Shown piece by piece: positions 46,527 through 54,859 of a DNA stretch of 64,000 nt. The notes below the pieces were generated by a model that was not told the origin of the DNA, searched no databases, and was given only the letters and a program-made list of their open reading frames with translations. A program made the position numbers and the translations under genes. Numbering within the stretch: position 1 is the first letter of the stretch; each line of letters starts with the position of its first letter. Source of the stretch: JBMOOG01 sp049324535 (GTDB lineage: Bacteria; Pseudomonadota; Alphaproteobacteria; Rhodobacterales; Rhodobacteraceae); the NCBI GenBank assembly GCA_049324535.1, contig JBMOOG010000011.1:59542-123541 (forward strand). Direction: 5' to 3'.

Positions 46527-48232
46527 GCTTCGCGTCGAGGATCGACTTGCGCGACCGGAAGTCAGCTCGCAAAGCCGAAGTCGTCCTCGGTGAAGACTGG
46601 GTGGCGGCCGACGGAGTCGTGGACTCCGAGCTGAAGGCGGGCCGCGAGAAGCGCGGCTTCATCTCGCTCAACCGCTCGCCCCTCGCGCGCAAGATCATCA
46701 CCTTCAACCTTCTCGCCATGATCGTACTCGTGGCGGGGGTGCTCTATCTCAATCCCTTTCGCGACAGCCTCGTGCTCCAGCGCGAAAGCGGGCTTGTCGC
46801 CGAGGCGCAGCTCATCGCCGACGTCTTCGAGGCCCAGCTCGCGCGCGACCCGGCGGCCGTGGATCTGGCCGCCGTCGCCTCGGGCATCGAACTGCCGGAA
46901 GGCGTCGAGATGTTCGTGTTCGACCCGGCGGGCAAGATCCTGCTGTCGACCGTGGGGCAGCCGCGGCCCGAGCCCGAGGCCGTCGCGGGGCTTCAGCGCG
47001 ACGACCGCTCGACGGTCATCACCGGCATCCTGAACCGGCTCTGGGAGGCGATGTCGGCGCTCCTGTCGCCGAGCCACCCCGTGGCGCCCGGGACCGACGC
47101 GCGCGACCTTGTCCAGCCGCTGGTGGACAAGGCGATGGGCGGCGAGACCCAGATCCGCAGCGGCCGCGATTCCGAGGGCGAGGCCATCTTCACCGTGGCG
47201 ACGCCCATCCGGCTGGGCGGCAGCGTGCAGGGCGTCATCGGCGTCACCTCGGGCGCGGGCGAGATCGACCGTCTCGTGCGGGTCGAGCGCGAGCAGGTGC
47301 TCCAGATGTTCGTCATCGCGATCATCGTCTCGATCGGGCTCAGCCTCGTGCTCGCCTCGACCATCGCCAACCCGCTGTCCGACCTCGCAGCCGCGGCCGA
47401 GCTCGGCCGGGACAAGAACGCCCGCAAGATGTCGCCCAACCGGGTCCGCATCCCCGACCTGACCGCCCGCCCCGACGAGATCGGCCGGCTGTCGGGGGCG
47501 ATGCGGGGCATGGTCGCCGCGCTCTACGACCGCATCGAGTCGAACGAGCAGTTCGCCGCCGATGTCGCCCACGAGATCAAGAACCCGCTGGCCAGCCTGC
47601 GCTCGGCGGTCGGCACGCTTCGCGTGGCCCGGCGCGACGACCAGCGCGCGAAGCTTCTGGACGTGATCGAGCACGACGTGCGGCGGCTCGACCGGCTGGT
47701 GAGCGACATCTCCAACGCCTCGCGGCTGGACAGCGAGCTGGTGAAGGAAGAGGAAGAGTCCTTCAACCTGGTGAAGATGCTGTCGAACGTCACCGAATAC
47801 CTCGGTCAGGAGGCGCGCGCGAAGGGCGTCGAATTCATCACCGACCTGCCGTCCGAGGCCATCACGATCGACGGGCTCGAGGCGCGTCTCGCGCAGGTGT
47901 TCGTGAACCTCATCACCAACGCGATCTCGTTCTGCGAGACCGGCGACGCGGTGCGCGTCTGGGCGCGCAAGCGCGAGAACCGGGTGCTGATCGTGGTGGA
48001 GGACACCGGGCCGGGCATCCCCGAGCAGGCGCTCACCAAGATCTTCAAGCGGTTCTATTCGGAACGTCCGCCCGGCCAGTTCGGCGAGCATTCGGGTCTG
48101 GGCCTCGCGATCTCGAAGCAGATCGTCGAGGCCCACGGCGGGGTGATCTGGGCCGAGAACATCCGCCCGACCGATGCCGACATCGCCTCGGATCCGCTGG
48201 GCGCGCGCTTCGTGGTGGGCCTGCCGCTGTGA
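46523..48232 (+). CDS. chvG: Sensor histidine kinase ChvG
   Basis: A 569-residue membrane histidine kinase. TM1 (~57-76) and TM2 (~261-282) enclose a ~185-residue periplasmic sensor domain. Then come HAMP (~283-340), the dimerisation domain with phospho-acceptor His350 (DVAHEIKNPLASLR), and the ATPase domain with LITNAISFCE, VEDTGPGIP and HSGLGLAISKQIVEAHGG. An unusually long charged cytoplasmic N-terminal tail (~50 residues) precedes TM1. It partners ChvI (ATGA overlap). In rhizobia the periplasmic repressor ExoR controls this kinase; no exoR is in the window. Confidence 0.94.
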   Translation: MSFASRIDLRDRKSARKAEVVLGEDWVAADGVVDSELKAGREKRGFISLNRSPLARKIITFNLLAMIVLVAGVLYLNPFRDSLVLQRESGLVAEAQLIADVFEAQLARDPAAVDLAAVASGIELPEGVEMFVFDPAGKILLSTVGQPRPEPEAVAGLQRDDRSTVITGILNRLWEAMSALLSPSHPVAPGTDARDLVQPLVDKAMGGETQIRSGRDSEGEAIFTVATPIRLGGSVQGVIGVTSGAGEIDRLVRVEREQVLQMFVIAIIVSIGLSLVLASTIANPLSDLAAAAELGRDKNARKMSPNRVRIPDLTARPDEIGRLSGAMRGMVAALYDRIESNEQFAADVAHEIKNPLASLRSAVGTLRVARRDDQRAKLLDVIEHDVRRLDRLVSDISNASRLDSELVKEEEESFNLVKMLSNVTEYLGQEARAKGVEFITDLPSEAITIDGLEARLAQVFVNLITNAISFCETGDAVRVWARKRENRVLIVVEDTGPGIPEQALTKIFKRFYSERPPGQFGEHSGLGLAISKQIVEAHGGVIWAENIRPTDADIASDPLGARFVVGLPL

Positions 48233-48660
48233 CCGGGGGCGCCGGTGCGGTCAACCTGCACGCCGGCTGTGTTGCGTTCGAAGGCCGGGGGATCCTGATC
48301 CTCGGGCCGTCCGGTTCCGGCAAGTCCGCCCTCGCGCTCGATCTCATGGCGCTGGGGTGCCGCCTCGTCAGCGACGACCGCACGGATCTGGTCGCCCGGG
48401 ACGGCCGGCTCTTCGCCTCTGCGCCCGCCATCCTGCGCGGCGTGATCGAGGCGCGGGGCATCGGCCTGCTGCGGGCCGATCCGGTGGACCGGGCCGAGGT
48501 CGCCCTTGCCGTCGATCTCGGCCAGACCGAGACCGAACGGCTGCCGCCCCGTCGCCACATCTGCGTGTGCGGTGTCGATCTGCCCTTGCTACTCGGGCCG
48601 TCCAGCCCCCATTTTCCAGCGGCAGTTCTTCAGTATCTGCGGGGCGGACGTGCCGACTGA
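48229..48660 (+). CDS. hprK: HPr kinase, short alphaproteobacterial form
   Basis: A 143-residue protein containing only the kinase half of HprK/P. Walker A is GPSGSGKSALALDL (26-39), followed by CRLVSDDRTDLVARDG and the HprK signature LRGVIEARGIGLL (~68-80). Firmicute HprK is about 310 residues with an extra N-terminal domain; its absence is normal in alphaproteobacteria. It should phosphorylate HPr (encoded 1.3 kb downstream) on Ser46. GTG start, overlapping the chvG stop as GTGA. Confidence 0.92.
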   Translation: MTGGAGAVNLHAGCVAFEGRGILILGPSGSGKSALALDLMALGCRLVSDDRTDLVARDGRLFASAPAILRGVIEARGIGLLRADPVDRAEVALAVDLGQTETERLPPRRHICVCGVDLPLLLGPSSPHFPAAVLQYLRGGRAD

Positions 48661-49576
48661 CACTGCGCGCCCGGCGCGCGACGCAAATCAGGATGGCCAG
48701 CGGGTGGTGCTGGTGACCGGACCCTCGGGATCGGGTCGCGGAACCGCGATCCATGCGCTCGAGGACCTGGGCTACGAGGCGATCGACAACCTGCCGCTCA
48801 GCCTGGTGCCGCGGCTTCTGGACGGCCCCGCGCTGTCGCGCCCGGTGGCGCTGGGCATCGACGTGCGCAACCGGGACTTTTCGGCCCATGCGCTGATCGA
48901 CCTGATCGACAGCCTGACCCGCCGGCCCGATGTCCAGCCCGAGGTTCTCTATCTGGACTGCGCGCCCGACGAGCTGGTGCGCCGCTACAGCGAGACCCGC
49001 CGACGGCATCCGCTGAAGCCCGGCGAGCCGCCCGCGCAGGGCATCGACACCGAGATCGACCTTCTGGCGCCGATCCGCGCCCGGGCCGACGTGCTGATCG
49101 ACACGACCGGCCTTTCCCCCCACGATCTCAAGGCGGAACTCGCGCGCTGGTTCGACCAGGGCGCACACGAGCGCCTTGCGGTGTCGGTGCAGTCGTTCTC
49201 GTACAAGCGCGGCGCACCGCGCGGGCTCGACCTGATGTTCGACTGCCGGTTCCTGCGGAACCCGCACTGGCAGGAGGCTCTGCGCCCGCTCGACGGACGC
49301 GACGCAGCCGTGGCCGAATACGTGGCCGCGGACCCGCGCTACGCCCCCTATTTCGACCGAGTGCGCGACCTGCTGCTGCTGACGCTGCCGGCGCAGGTCG
49401 ATGAGGGCAAGAGCCACCTGGCGATCGGATTCGGTTGTACCGGAGGGCAACACCGGTCGGTCGTGCTGGCGGAAAACATGGCCAAAGCGCTTGCAGCCGA
49501 GGGGTGGCAGGTGTCTATAAGGCATCGGGAACTGGAACGCAGGGCGGCAGGGGCGCCCAGGGATGCTGCAGGGTAG
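48650..49576 (+). CDS. rapZ: RapZ/YvcJ-family nucleotide-binding adaptor protein
   Basis: A 308-residue RapZ-family protein: an N-terminal P-loop domain with GPSGSGRGTAIHALEDLGYEAIDNLP (written here across ~24-49), the middle YLDCAPDELVRRYSETRRRHPL (~105), and a C-terminal domain with FSYKRGAPRGLDLMFDCRFL and IGFGCTGGQHRSV (~270). In E. coli RapZ binds GlmZ RNA and RNase E to control amino-sugar supply; elsewhere the RNA role is unproven. The P-loop Lys is replaced by Arg (SGRG). The start is probably the GTG that overlaps hprK by 11 bp. Confidence 0.92.
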   Translation: MPTDTARPARDANQDGQRVVLVTGPSGSGRGTAIHALEDLGYEAIDNLPLSLVPRLLDGPALSRPVALGIDVRNRDFSAHALIDLIDSLTRRPDVQPEVLYLDCAPDELVRRYSETRRRHPLKPGEPPAQGIDTEIDLLAPIRARADVLIDTTGLSPHDLKAELARWFDQGAHERLAVSVQSFSYKRGAPRGLDLMFDCRFLRNPHWQEALRPLDGRDAAVAEYVAADPRYAPYFDRVRDLLLLTLPAQVDEGKSHLAIGFGCTGGQHRSVVLAENMAKALAAEGWQVSIRHRELERRAAGAPRDAAG

Positions 49577-49582
49577 TCGCGC

Positions 49583-49984
49583 GTGATCGGTATCGTGATC
49601 GTTGCGCATGGCGGGCTGGCGAGAGAGTATCTCGCCGCTGTCGAACATGTTGTCGGCAGGCAGACGGGGATTCGGGCCATCGCCATCGAGGAGGATCACG
49701 ACCGCGCCCTGAAGCAGGCCGAGATCTACGACGCCGCCGACGAGGTGGACGAGGGCGACGGGGTCATCGTGGTCACCGACATGTTCGGCGGCTCGCCCTC
49801 GAACCTGGCGCTGCGGGCCTGTTCGCCCAGCAACCGCCAGATTCTCTACGGCGCCAACCTTCCCATGCTCATCAAGCTGGCGAAGTCCCGCAACCTGACG
49901 GTGCCTGACGCGGTGGCCAGCGCGCTCGATGCGGGCCGCAAGTACATCAACACCTATGTCGGCAGCGGGCAGGGCAGGCAATGA
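49583..49984 (+). CDS. PTS EIIA component of the mannose/fructose (EIIA-Man) type
   Basis: A 133-residue single EIIA-Man domain. The phosphorylated histidine is His9 in IVIVAHGGLAREY; TDMFGGSPSNLAL (~65-77) is the second conserved loop. No EIIB, EIIC or EIID gene is near, so it is regulatory rather than a sugar importer, receiving phosphate from HPr. In related bacteria a separate ptsP (EI-Ntr) drives this chain. The start is GTG, 6 bp after rapZ; the HPr gene overlaps by 4 bp. Confidence 0.93.
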   Translation: MIGIVIVAHGGLAREYLAAVEHVVGRQTGIRAIAIEEDHDRALKQAEIYDAADEVDEGDGVIVVTDMFGGSPSNLALRACSPSNRQILYGANLPMLIKLAKSRNLTVPDAVASALDAGRKYINTYVGSGQGRQ

Positions 49985-50250
49985 TCGAGCAGCAACTGAC
50001 CATCATCAACGAGAAGGGCCTGCACGCCCGGGCCTCGGCGAAGTTCGTCGAGGTCGTCGAGAACCACGACGCCCGCGCCACGGTCGAGCGCGACGGGATG
50101 TCGGTCTCGGGCGATTCGATCATGGGGCTGCTGATGCTGGCGGCCTCGCGCGGGACGACGATCCTCGTGCGCTGTTCGGGCCCCGATGCCGAAAAGCTGG
50201 CTGGTGCTCTCGAGGCGCTGGTGGCAAACCGCTTCGGCGAAGACTACTGA
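49981..50250 (+). CDS. HPr phosphocarrier protein
   Basis: An 89-residue HPr. His15 in KGLHARASAKFV takes phosphate from enzyme I; Ser46 in GDSIMGLLML is the site for HprK. The C-terminal part (GTTILVRCSGPDAEKLAGAL) is typical. Presence of both sites alongside hprK argues that the two phosphorylations cross-talk, as proposed for alphaproteobacterial regulatory PTS chains. ATGA overlap with the EIIA gene. Confidence 0.95.
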   Translation: MIEQQLTIINEKGLHARASAKFVEVVENHDARATVERDGMSVSGDSIMGLLMLAASRGTTILVRCSGPDAEKLAGALEALVANRFGEDY

Positions 50251-50327
50251 TTCCATTCCGCGGGCCCCGAGCATTGGACGACGAGATCCCAGGGACGACC
50301 ACCGAGGCGGTTCCGCGACCCTACCAG

Positions 50328-51170
50328 ATGAGCCGCCTGTCCTACGCGGGCACGTTCAGGAACCCGATCAAGGCCGGCACCATCCGCACCATCGAATGGC
50401 TGACGGCGAAGGTGACGCTCTTGCGGCTGATCCGCGCCTTCGAACGCTCGGGCGCCCCTTTCGGGTCGCCCTTCTGGCCGAAGGCGATCCGCCACATGGG
50501 GATCCGGCTGGACACGCCGCCCGAGGAAGTCGCCCGCATTCCCAAGACCGGACCGGTCGTGGTCGTGTCGAACCATCCCTCGGGCCTCGTTGACGGGATG
50601 ATCCTGTGCGAGCTGGTCAACCGGGTGCGCTCCGACTTCAAGATCCTGACCCGCTCGCTTCTGACCGGCATTCCCGAAGTCGAGGAGTTCATGATCCCCG
50701 TGCCCTTCCCGCACGAGGAGAACGCGCGCGAGCTCGGACTCGAGATGCGCGACGCGACGATGCGGCACCTGAAGGCCGGGGGGGTTATCATCCTGTTCCC
50801 GGCGGGAAAGGTCGCGATGTCGGAAGGCTGGTGGGGACCGGCGGTCGAGGGCGAGTGGAACGTCTTCACCCACAAGATCGTCCGCTCCTCGGGCGCCACC
50901 ATCGTCCCGGTCTTCTTCCCCGGCCAGAATTCCCGCGCCTTCCAGATCGCCAACCAGCTTTCGGACACGCTGCGGCAGGGTCTTCTGCTCTACGAGATCA
51001 AGCGCTGCCTCTTCAAGCCCGCCCGCCCGGTCATCGGCGAGCCGATCCCGGCGGAGGAGCTGAAGAAGTGGGAAGGCAACCCGCGGGGGTTCCTGGCCTG
51101 GCTGCGCGAGCACACCCTCGCCCTGGAGCGGGAGGGTCAGCGCGTCGGCACCGGCTCCTCGCCCCGGTAG
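50328..51170 (+). CDS. 1-acyl-glycerol-3-phosphate acyltransferase-like (PlsC family) protein
   Basis: A ~280-residue acyltransferase. The catalytic NHPSGLVDG (NHx4D form, ~82-90) and the acceptor-side FPAGKVAMS (~160) are present, with conserved FWPKAIRHMGI upstream and SEGWWGPAVEGEWN after. Members acylate lysophospholipids or ornithine-type lipids. The start is uncertain: the ATG chosen lacks a good ribosome site, and an in-frame TTG 54 bases earlier would add an N-terminal stretch that also looks coding. The 3' end overlaps the convergent hbd gene by 34 bp. Confidence 0.82.
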   Translation: MSRLSYAGTFRNPIKAGTIRTIEWLTAKVTLLRLIRAFERSGAPFGSPFWPKAIRHMGIRLDTPPEEVARIPKTGPVVVVSNHPSGLVDGMILCELVNRVRSDFKILTRSLLTGIPEVEEFMIPVPFPHEENARELGLEMRDATMRHLKAGGVIILFPAGKVAMSEGWWGPAVEGEWNVFTHKIVRSSGATIVPVFFPGQNSRAFQIANQLSDTLRQGLLLYEIKRCLFKPARPVIGEPIPAEELKKWEGNPRGFLAWLREHTLALEREGQRVGTGSSPR

Positions 51171-52012
51171 TCGTAGAACCCGCGCTGGGTCTTCCGCCCG
51201 AGCCACCCCGCCTCGACATACTTCACCAGAAGCGGGCAGGGGCGGTATTTGGTGTCCGCCAGCCCTTCGTGCAGGACGTTCATGATGGCCAGGCAGGTGT
51301 CCAGCCCGATGAAATCCGCCAGTTCCAGGGGCCCCATCGGATGGTTCGCGCCAAGCTTGAGCGATTCGTCGATCGACTTCACCGACCCCACACCTTCGTA
51401 GAGCGTGTAGACCGCCTCGTTGATCATCGGCATCAGGATGCGGTTGACGATGAAGGCCGGGAAGTCCTCGGCCGAGGCCGCCGTCTTGCCCAGTTTCTCG
51501 ACGACGGCGAGCAGGGTCTGATAGGTCGCGTCGTCGGTGGCGATGCCGCGGATCAGCTCGACCAGCTGCATGACCGGCACCGGGTTCATGAAGTGGAAAC
51601 CCATGAACTTCTCGGGGCGGTCGGTGCGCGACGCGAGCCGCGTGATCGAGATCGACGAGGTGTTCGAGGTCAGGATGGTGTGGGGCTTCAGATGCGGCAG
51701 CAGATCCTCGAAGATCGCCTGCTTGATCGTCTCGCGCTCGGTCGCGGCCTCGATCACCAGATCGGTCTGGCCGATCTCGGCCAGGCTCCGCGTGGTGCGG
51801 ATGCGGCCGAGCGCCGCCTCGCGGTCGGCCGCGCTGATCTTTCCGCGCGCGACCTGACGGTCCAGATTCCGACCGATGATGCCCACGGCCTTGTCCAGCG
51901 CCTCGGCCGAAACATCGGTCATCCGCACCTCGTAGCCGGCCAGCGCGAAGACATGCGCGATGCCGTTGCCCATCTGCCCCGCGCCGACGATTCCCACCGT
52001 CTGGATGTTCAT
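51137..52012 (-). CDS. hbd: 3-hydroxybutyryl-CoA dehydrogenase
   Basis: A 291-residue enzyme of the PaaH/Hbd type, oxidising (S)-3-hydroxybutyryl-CoA with NAD(P). It has the Rossmann motif GIVGAGQMGNGIAH (7-20), SNTSSISITRLA (~117), the catalytic FHFMNPVPVMQLVELI (His-Glu pair, ~140) and NPMGPLELADFIGLD (~228). Length is that of the stand-alone dimeric enzyme. GAGAAGGGGC lies before the ATG. It belongs with etfAB and the adenosyltransferase, encoded next on the same strand (beyond the opposite-strand DUF6473 gene), in acyl-CoA metabolism. Confidence 0.93.
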   Translation of the reverse strand: MNIQTVGIVGAGQMGNGIAHVFALAGYEVRMTDVSAEALDKAVGIIGRNLDRQVARGKISAADREAALGRIRTTRSLAEIGQTDLVIEAATERETIKQAIFEDLLPHLKPHTILTSNTSSISITRLASRTDRPEKFMGFHFMNPVPVMQLVELIRGIATDDATYQTLLAVVEKLGKTAASAEDFPAFIVNRILMPMINEAVYTLYEGVGSVKSIDESLKLGANHPMGPLELADFIGLDTCLAIMNVLHEGLADTKYRPCPLLVKYVEAGWLGRKTQRGFYDYRGEEPVPTR

Positions 52013-52165
52013 GACCGGCCCCTTCTCTCGGACTGCCCGCGACCATAAGCACCGGCCCGGCCGACCCGCAAGGCATAAGCGGGCAACGGCCAGGCGGTTC
52101 TTAGGGATTTGGAAAGCGCACCGGGTGATTCTGGGTCCGGGTGAATCGGTTGTTCGGTGGGGATC

Positions 52166-52975
52166 ATGGCATGCCTTCAGCCTGACCATGGGGTCTTGGA
52201 CCCCGACTGGTGCGTCTATCCGCAGTCACGCCTGCGCTTCCGCGGCCCGGCGCGGTCGCTGGACGGTCGCTTCGTCGCGGTGGTGGGCGGCGCCGAGGTC
52301 TTCGGACGGTCGGTGGACGCGCCGTTCCCGGCCTTGCTCGAGCACAGGCTCGGCCTTCCCTTCGTCAACCTCGGCCTGCCGAACGCCGGGCCGGACGTCT
52401 TCCTTGGCGACGAGGGCGTCGGCACCATCCTCAGGCAGGCCGCGGTCACGGTCGTGCAGGTTCTCGGCGCGCACAACCTGACCAATCGCTACTATTCGGT
52501 GCATCCGCGCCGAAACGACCGTTTCCTTGCCGCCACGCCGCTGCTCGGCGCGCTCTATCCGGCGGTCGACTTCACCGAGTTCAACTTCACCCGGCACATG
52601 CTGTCGGCGCTGGCCCGGCGCGACCCGGTCGCCTTCGATCAGGTGGCCGCCGGACTGCGCGCGACATGGCTGGAGAGGATGCTCGGCCTTCTGGACTGCG
52701 TGCGGGGGCGGCGCATTCTGCTGCTTCTGCCCGAGACGATGCCGCTTCCGGTCGCGGGGGTCTGTCCCAACGGACCCGAGCCGCTCCTGGTGACCGAGTC
52801 CATGGTGACGGCGCTGGCGGCGCGGGCCGACGGATTGGTGAGCCTCGAGCCCCGCGGCCCGGGCGACGGTCCGACCGGCGCGCCCTCCGACGATCGCGAG
52901 GCGGCCTGGCACGCCACGATTGCCGACCGGCTTGCCCCGCCACTGGCCGCGCTTCTGGCCATGGCCGGCCCCTGA
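52166..52975 (+). CDS. DUF6473-domain protein
   Basis: A 269-residue protein matching the DUF6473 type found mainly in Rhodobacterales. Features are the start DHGVLDPDWCVYPQSRLRFRGP, then AEVFGRSVDAPFP and VNLGLPNAGPDVFL, a segment like an SGNH-hydrolase or sulfotransferase-linked fold. Its function is unknown; similar genes often lie near sulfotransferase or polysaccharide genes, which I do not see here. It is inserted on the opposite strand between hbd and etfA. GGTGGGG sits before the ATG. Confidence 0.72.
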   Translation: MACLQPDHGVLDPDWCVYPQSRLRFRGPARSLDGRFVAVVGGAEVFGRSVDAPFPALLEHRLGLPFVNLGLPNAGPDVFLGDEGVGTILRQAAVTVVQVLGAHNLTNRYYSVHPRRNDRFLAATPLLGALYPAVDFTEFNFTRHMLSALARRDPVAFDQVAAGLRATWLERMLGLLDCVRGRRILLLLPETMPLPVAGVCPNGPEPLLVTESMVTALAARADGLVSLEPRGPGDGPTGAPSDDREAAWHATIADRLAPPLAALLAMAGP

Positions 52976-52981
52976 AACGGT

Positions 52982-53006
52982 CGGGGCCCGCATCGCGCGG
53001 GCCCCG
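52982..53006. terminator. Hairpin between convergent DUF6473 and etfA genes
   Basis: CGGGGCCCGC (52982-52991) pairs perfectly with GCGGGCCCCG (52997-53006) around ATCGC. It lies between two convergent stops and probably ends transcription from both sides, though neither side has a good T-run. Confidence 0.65.
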
Positions 53007-53028
53007 TGAAGGCGGCAAGACCCGGATG

Positions 53029-53955
53029 TCAGAGCTTGTCGGTCAGCTCCGGCACCGCCTGGAAGAGGTCGGCGACCAGACCGTAATCGGCGACCTGGAA
53101 GATCGGGGCTTCCTCGTCCTTGTTGATGGCGACGATGACCTTCGAATCCTTCATGCCGGCGAGGTGCTGGATCGCGCCCGAGATGCCGACCGCGACATAG
53201 AGGTTCGGCGCCACGACCTTGCCGGTCTGGCCGACCTGCCAGTCGTTCGGGGCATAGCCCGAGTCCACGGCCGCGCGGCTTGCGCCGACCGCCGCGCCCA
53301 GCTTGTCGGCGAGCTTCTCGATCAGGTGGAAGTCCGCCTCGGACCCGACGCCGCGACCGCCGGACACGACGATCTTCGCCGAGGTCAGTTCGGGCCGGTC
53401 CGAGGCCGCGACCTTGTCTTCGACCCAGGACGACAGCCCGGCGTCGGCCGGGGCCGTGATCGTCTCGACCGGGGCCGAGCCCCCCGCTCCGGCCGCCGCG
53501 AAGGCGGCGGTGCGCACGGTGAAGACCTTGACCTTGTCCGAGGATTTCACCGTCTGGATGGCGTTGCCCGCATAGATCGGCCGCTCGAACGTGTCGGCGT
53601 CGACGACCGCGGTCACGTCCGAAATCACCATCACGTCCAGAAGGGCGGCCACCCGCGGCAGCACGCTTTTCGAGAAGGCCGTGGACCCCGCGCAGATGTG
53701 GCTGTAGCCCTGGGCCAGCGAGACGACCAGCGCCGCCGTCGCCTCGGCCATGCCGTGGCAGAGCGCGTGATCGCCCGCGAAGAGCACCTTCGACACCCCG
53801 GCAAGCGTCGCCGCTTCGGCCGCCGCCGCGTCGCCGCCTTCGCCCGCGACCAGCACATGGACCTCGCCGAGGGCCTTCACCGCCGTCAGCGTCTTGGCCA
53901 CCGTGTCCGTGGCCAGATGCCCGTTCGTGACCTCTGCCAGAAGAAGAACCGCCAT
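53029..53955 (-). CDS. etfA: Electron transfer flavoprotein subunit alpha
   Basis: A 308-residue ETF-alpha. The C-terminal FAD-binding domain shows VVSGGRGVGSEADFHLIEKLA (~195), GASRAAVDSGYAPNDWQVGQTGK (~225) and YVAVGISGAIQHLAGM (~255). With EtfB it takes electrons from acyl-CoA dehydrogenases and passes them to ETF:quinone oxidoreductase. Its ATG overlaps the etfB stop by one base (TGATG). Confidence 0.97.
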   Translation of the reverse strand: MAVLLLAEVTNGHLATDTVAKTLTAVKALGEVHVLVAGEGGDAAAAEAATLAGVSKVLFAGDHALCHGMAEATAALVVSLAQGYSHICAGSTAFSKSVLPRVAALLDVMVISDVTAVVDADTFERPIYAGNAIQTVKSSDKVKVFTVRTAAFAAAGAGGSAPVETITAPADAGLSSWVEDKVAASDRPELTSAKIVVSGGRGVGSEADFHLIEKLADKLGAAVGASRAAVDSGYAPNDWQVGQTGKVVAPNLYVAVGISGAIQHLAGMKDSKVIVAINKDEEAPIFQVADYGLVADLFQAVPELTDKL

Positions 53956-54713
53956 CAGATCACCCCCGCGTCCTTGAGTTTCGCCACCAGCTCGTCCACC
54001 GACTTGACCTTGATCCCGGCCTTGCGCCCGGCCGGCTCGACGGTCTTCACCACCGAGAGCCGCGGGGTCACGTCCACCCCGTAGTCGGCCGGGGTCTTGA
54101 TCGCCAGGGGCTTGGCCTTGGCCTTCATGATGTTCGGCAGGCTCGCGTAGCGCGGCTCGTTCAGCCGCAGGTCCACCGTCACGATCGCCGGCAGCTTGAC
54201 CTTGATCGTCTGCAGCCCGCCGTCGACCTCGCGCGTCACCGTGGCGCTGTCGCCCTCGACCGTCACCGCCGAGGCGAAGGTCGCCTGGGCCCAGCCGAGA
54301 AGCGCCGCCAGCATCTGCCCGGTCGCGTTCATGTCGTTGTCGATCGCCTGCTTGCCCGCGATCACCAGACCCGGCTGTTCCTCCCGGACCACCGCGGCCA
54401 GAAGCTTCGCGACCGCCAGCGGCTCGATGTCCTGATGCACGTCGGCCGCGGCCTCGACCAGGATCGCGCGGTCCGCGCCCATCGCCAGCGCCGTGCGCAG
54501 GGTTTCCTGCGCCTGCTTCACGCCGATCGACACCACGACGATCTCGCTCGCAACGCCCTTCTCCTTCAGCCGGATCGCCTCTTCCACGGCAATCTCGTCG
54601 AAGGGGTTCATCGACATCTTGACGTTCGCCAGATCGACCCCCGATCCGTCGGCCTTGACCCGAACCTTCACGTTGTAGTCGATGACCCGTTTGACCGGCA
54701 CCAGTACCTTCAT
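53955..54713 (-). CDS. etfB: Electron transfer flavoprotein subunit beta
   Basis: A 252-residue ETF-beta. It opens MKVLVPVKRVIDYNVKVR and carries SMNPFDEIAVEEAIRLKEKG (~34-53) and the AMP-site GKQAIDNDMNATGQMLAALLG (~120), including the loop seen by partner dehydrogenases. It is the first gene of etfBA. The 146-bp upstream region holds two TGTTAG motifs (see findings). The likely main client in this window is the methylsuccinyl-CoA dehydrogenase. Confidence 0.97.
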   Translation of the reverse strand: MKVLVPVKRVIDYNVKVRVKADGSGVDLANVKMSMNPFDEIAVEEAIRLKEKGVASEIVVVSIGVKQAQETLRTALAMGADRAILVEAAADVHQDIEPLAVAKLLAAVVREEQPGLVIAGKQAIDNDMNATGQMLAALLGWAQATFASAVTVEGDSATVTREVDGGLQTIKVKLPAIVTVDLRLNEPRYASLPNIMKAKAKPLAIKTPADYGVDVTPRLSVVKTVEPAGRKAGIKVKSVDELVAKLKDAGVI

Positions 54714-54859
54714 CGGTCTGTGTCTCCCCAGGGATGCGCCGCGGCCCGCGCGGCCTTTCAAACTGGCTGTCTGTTAGCCTCTCTCGGGCGCGCGGAACAA
54801 TGCAAAATCGACGCGGCGCGGGCTTGCGACGCCACGTTTGCGACTGTTAGCGCCCGAAC

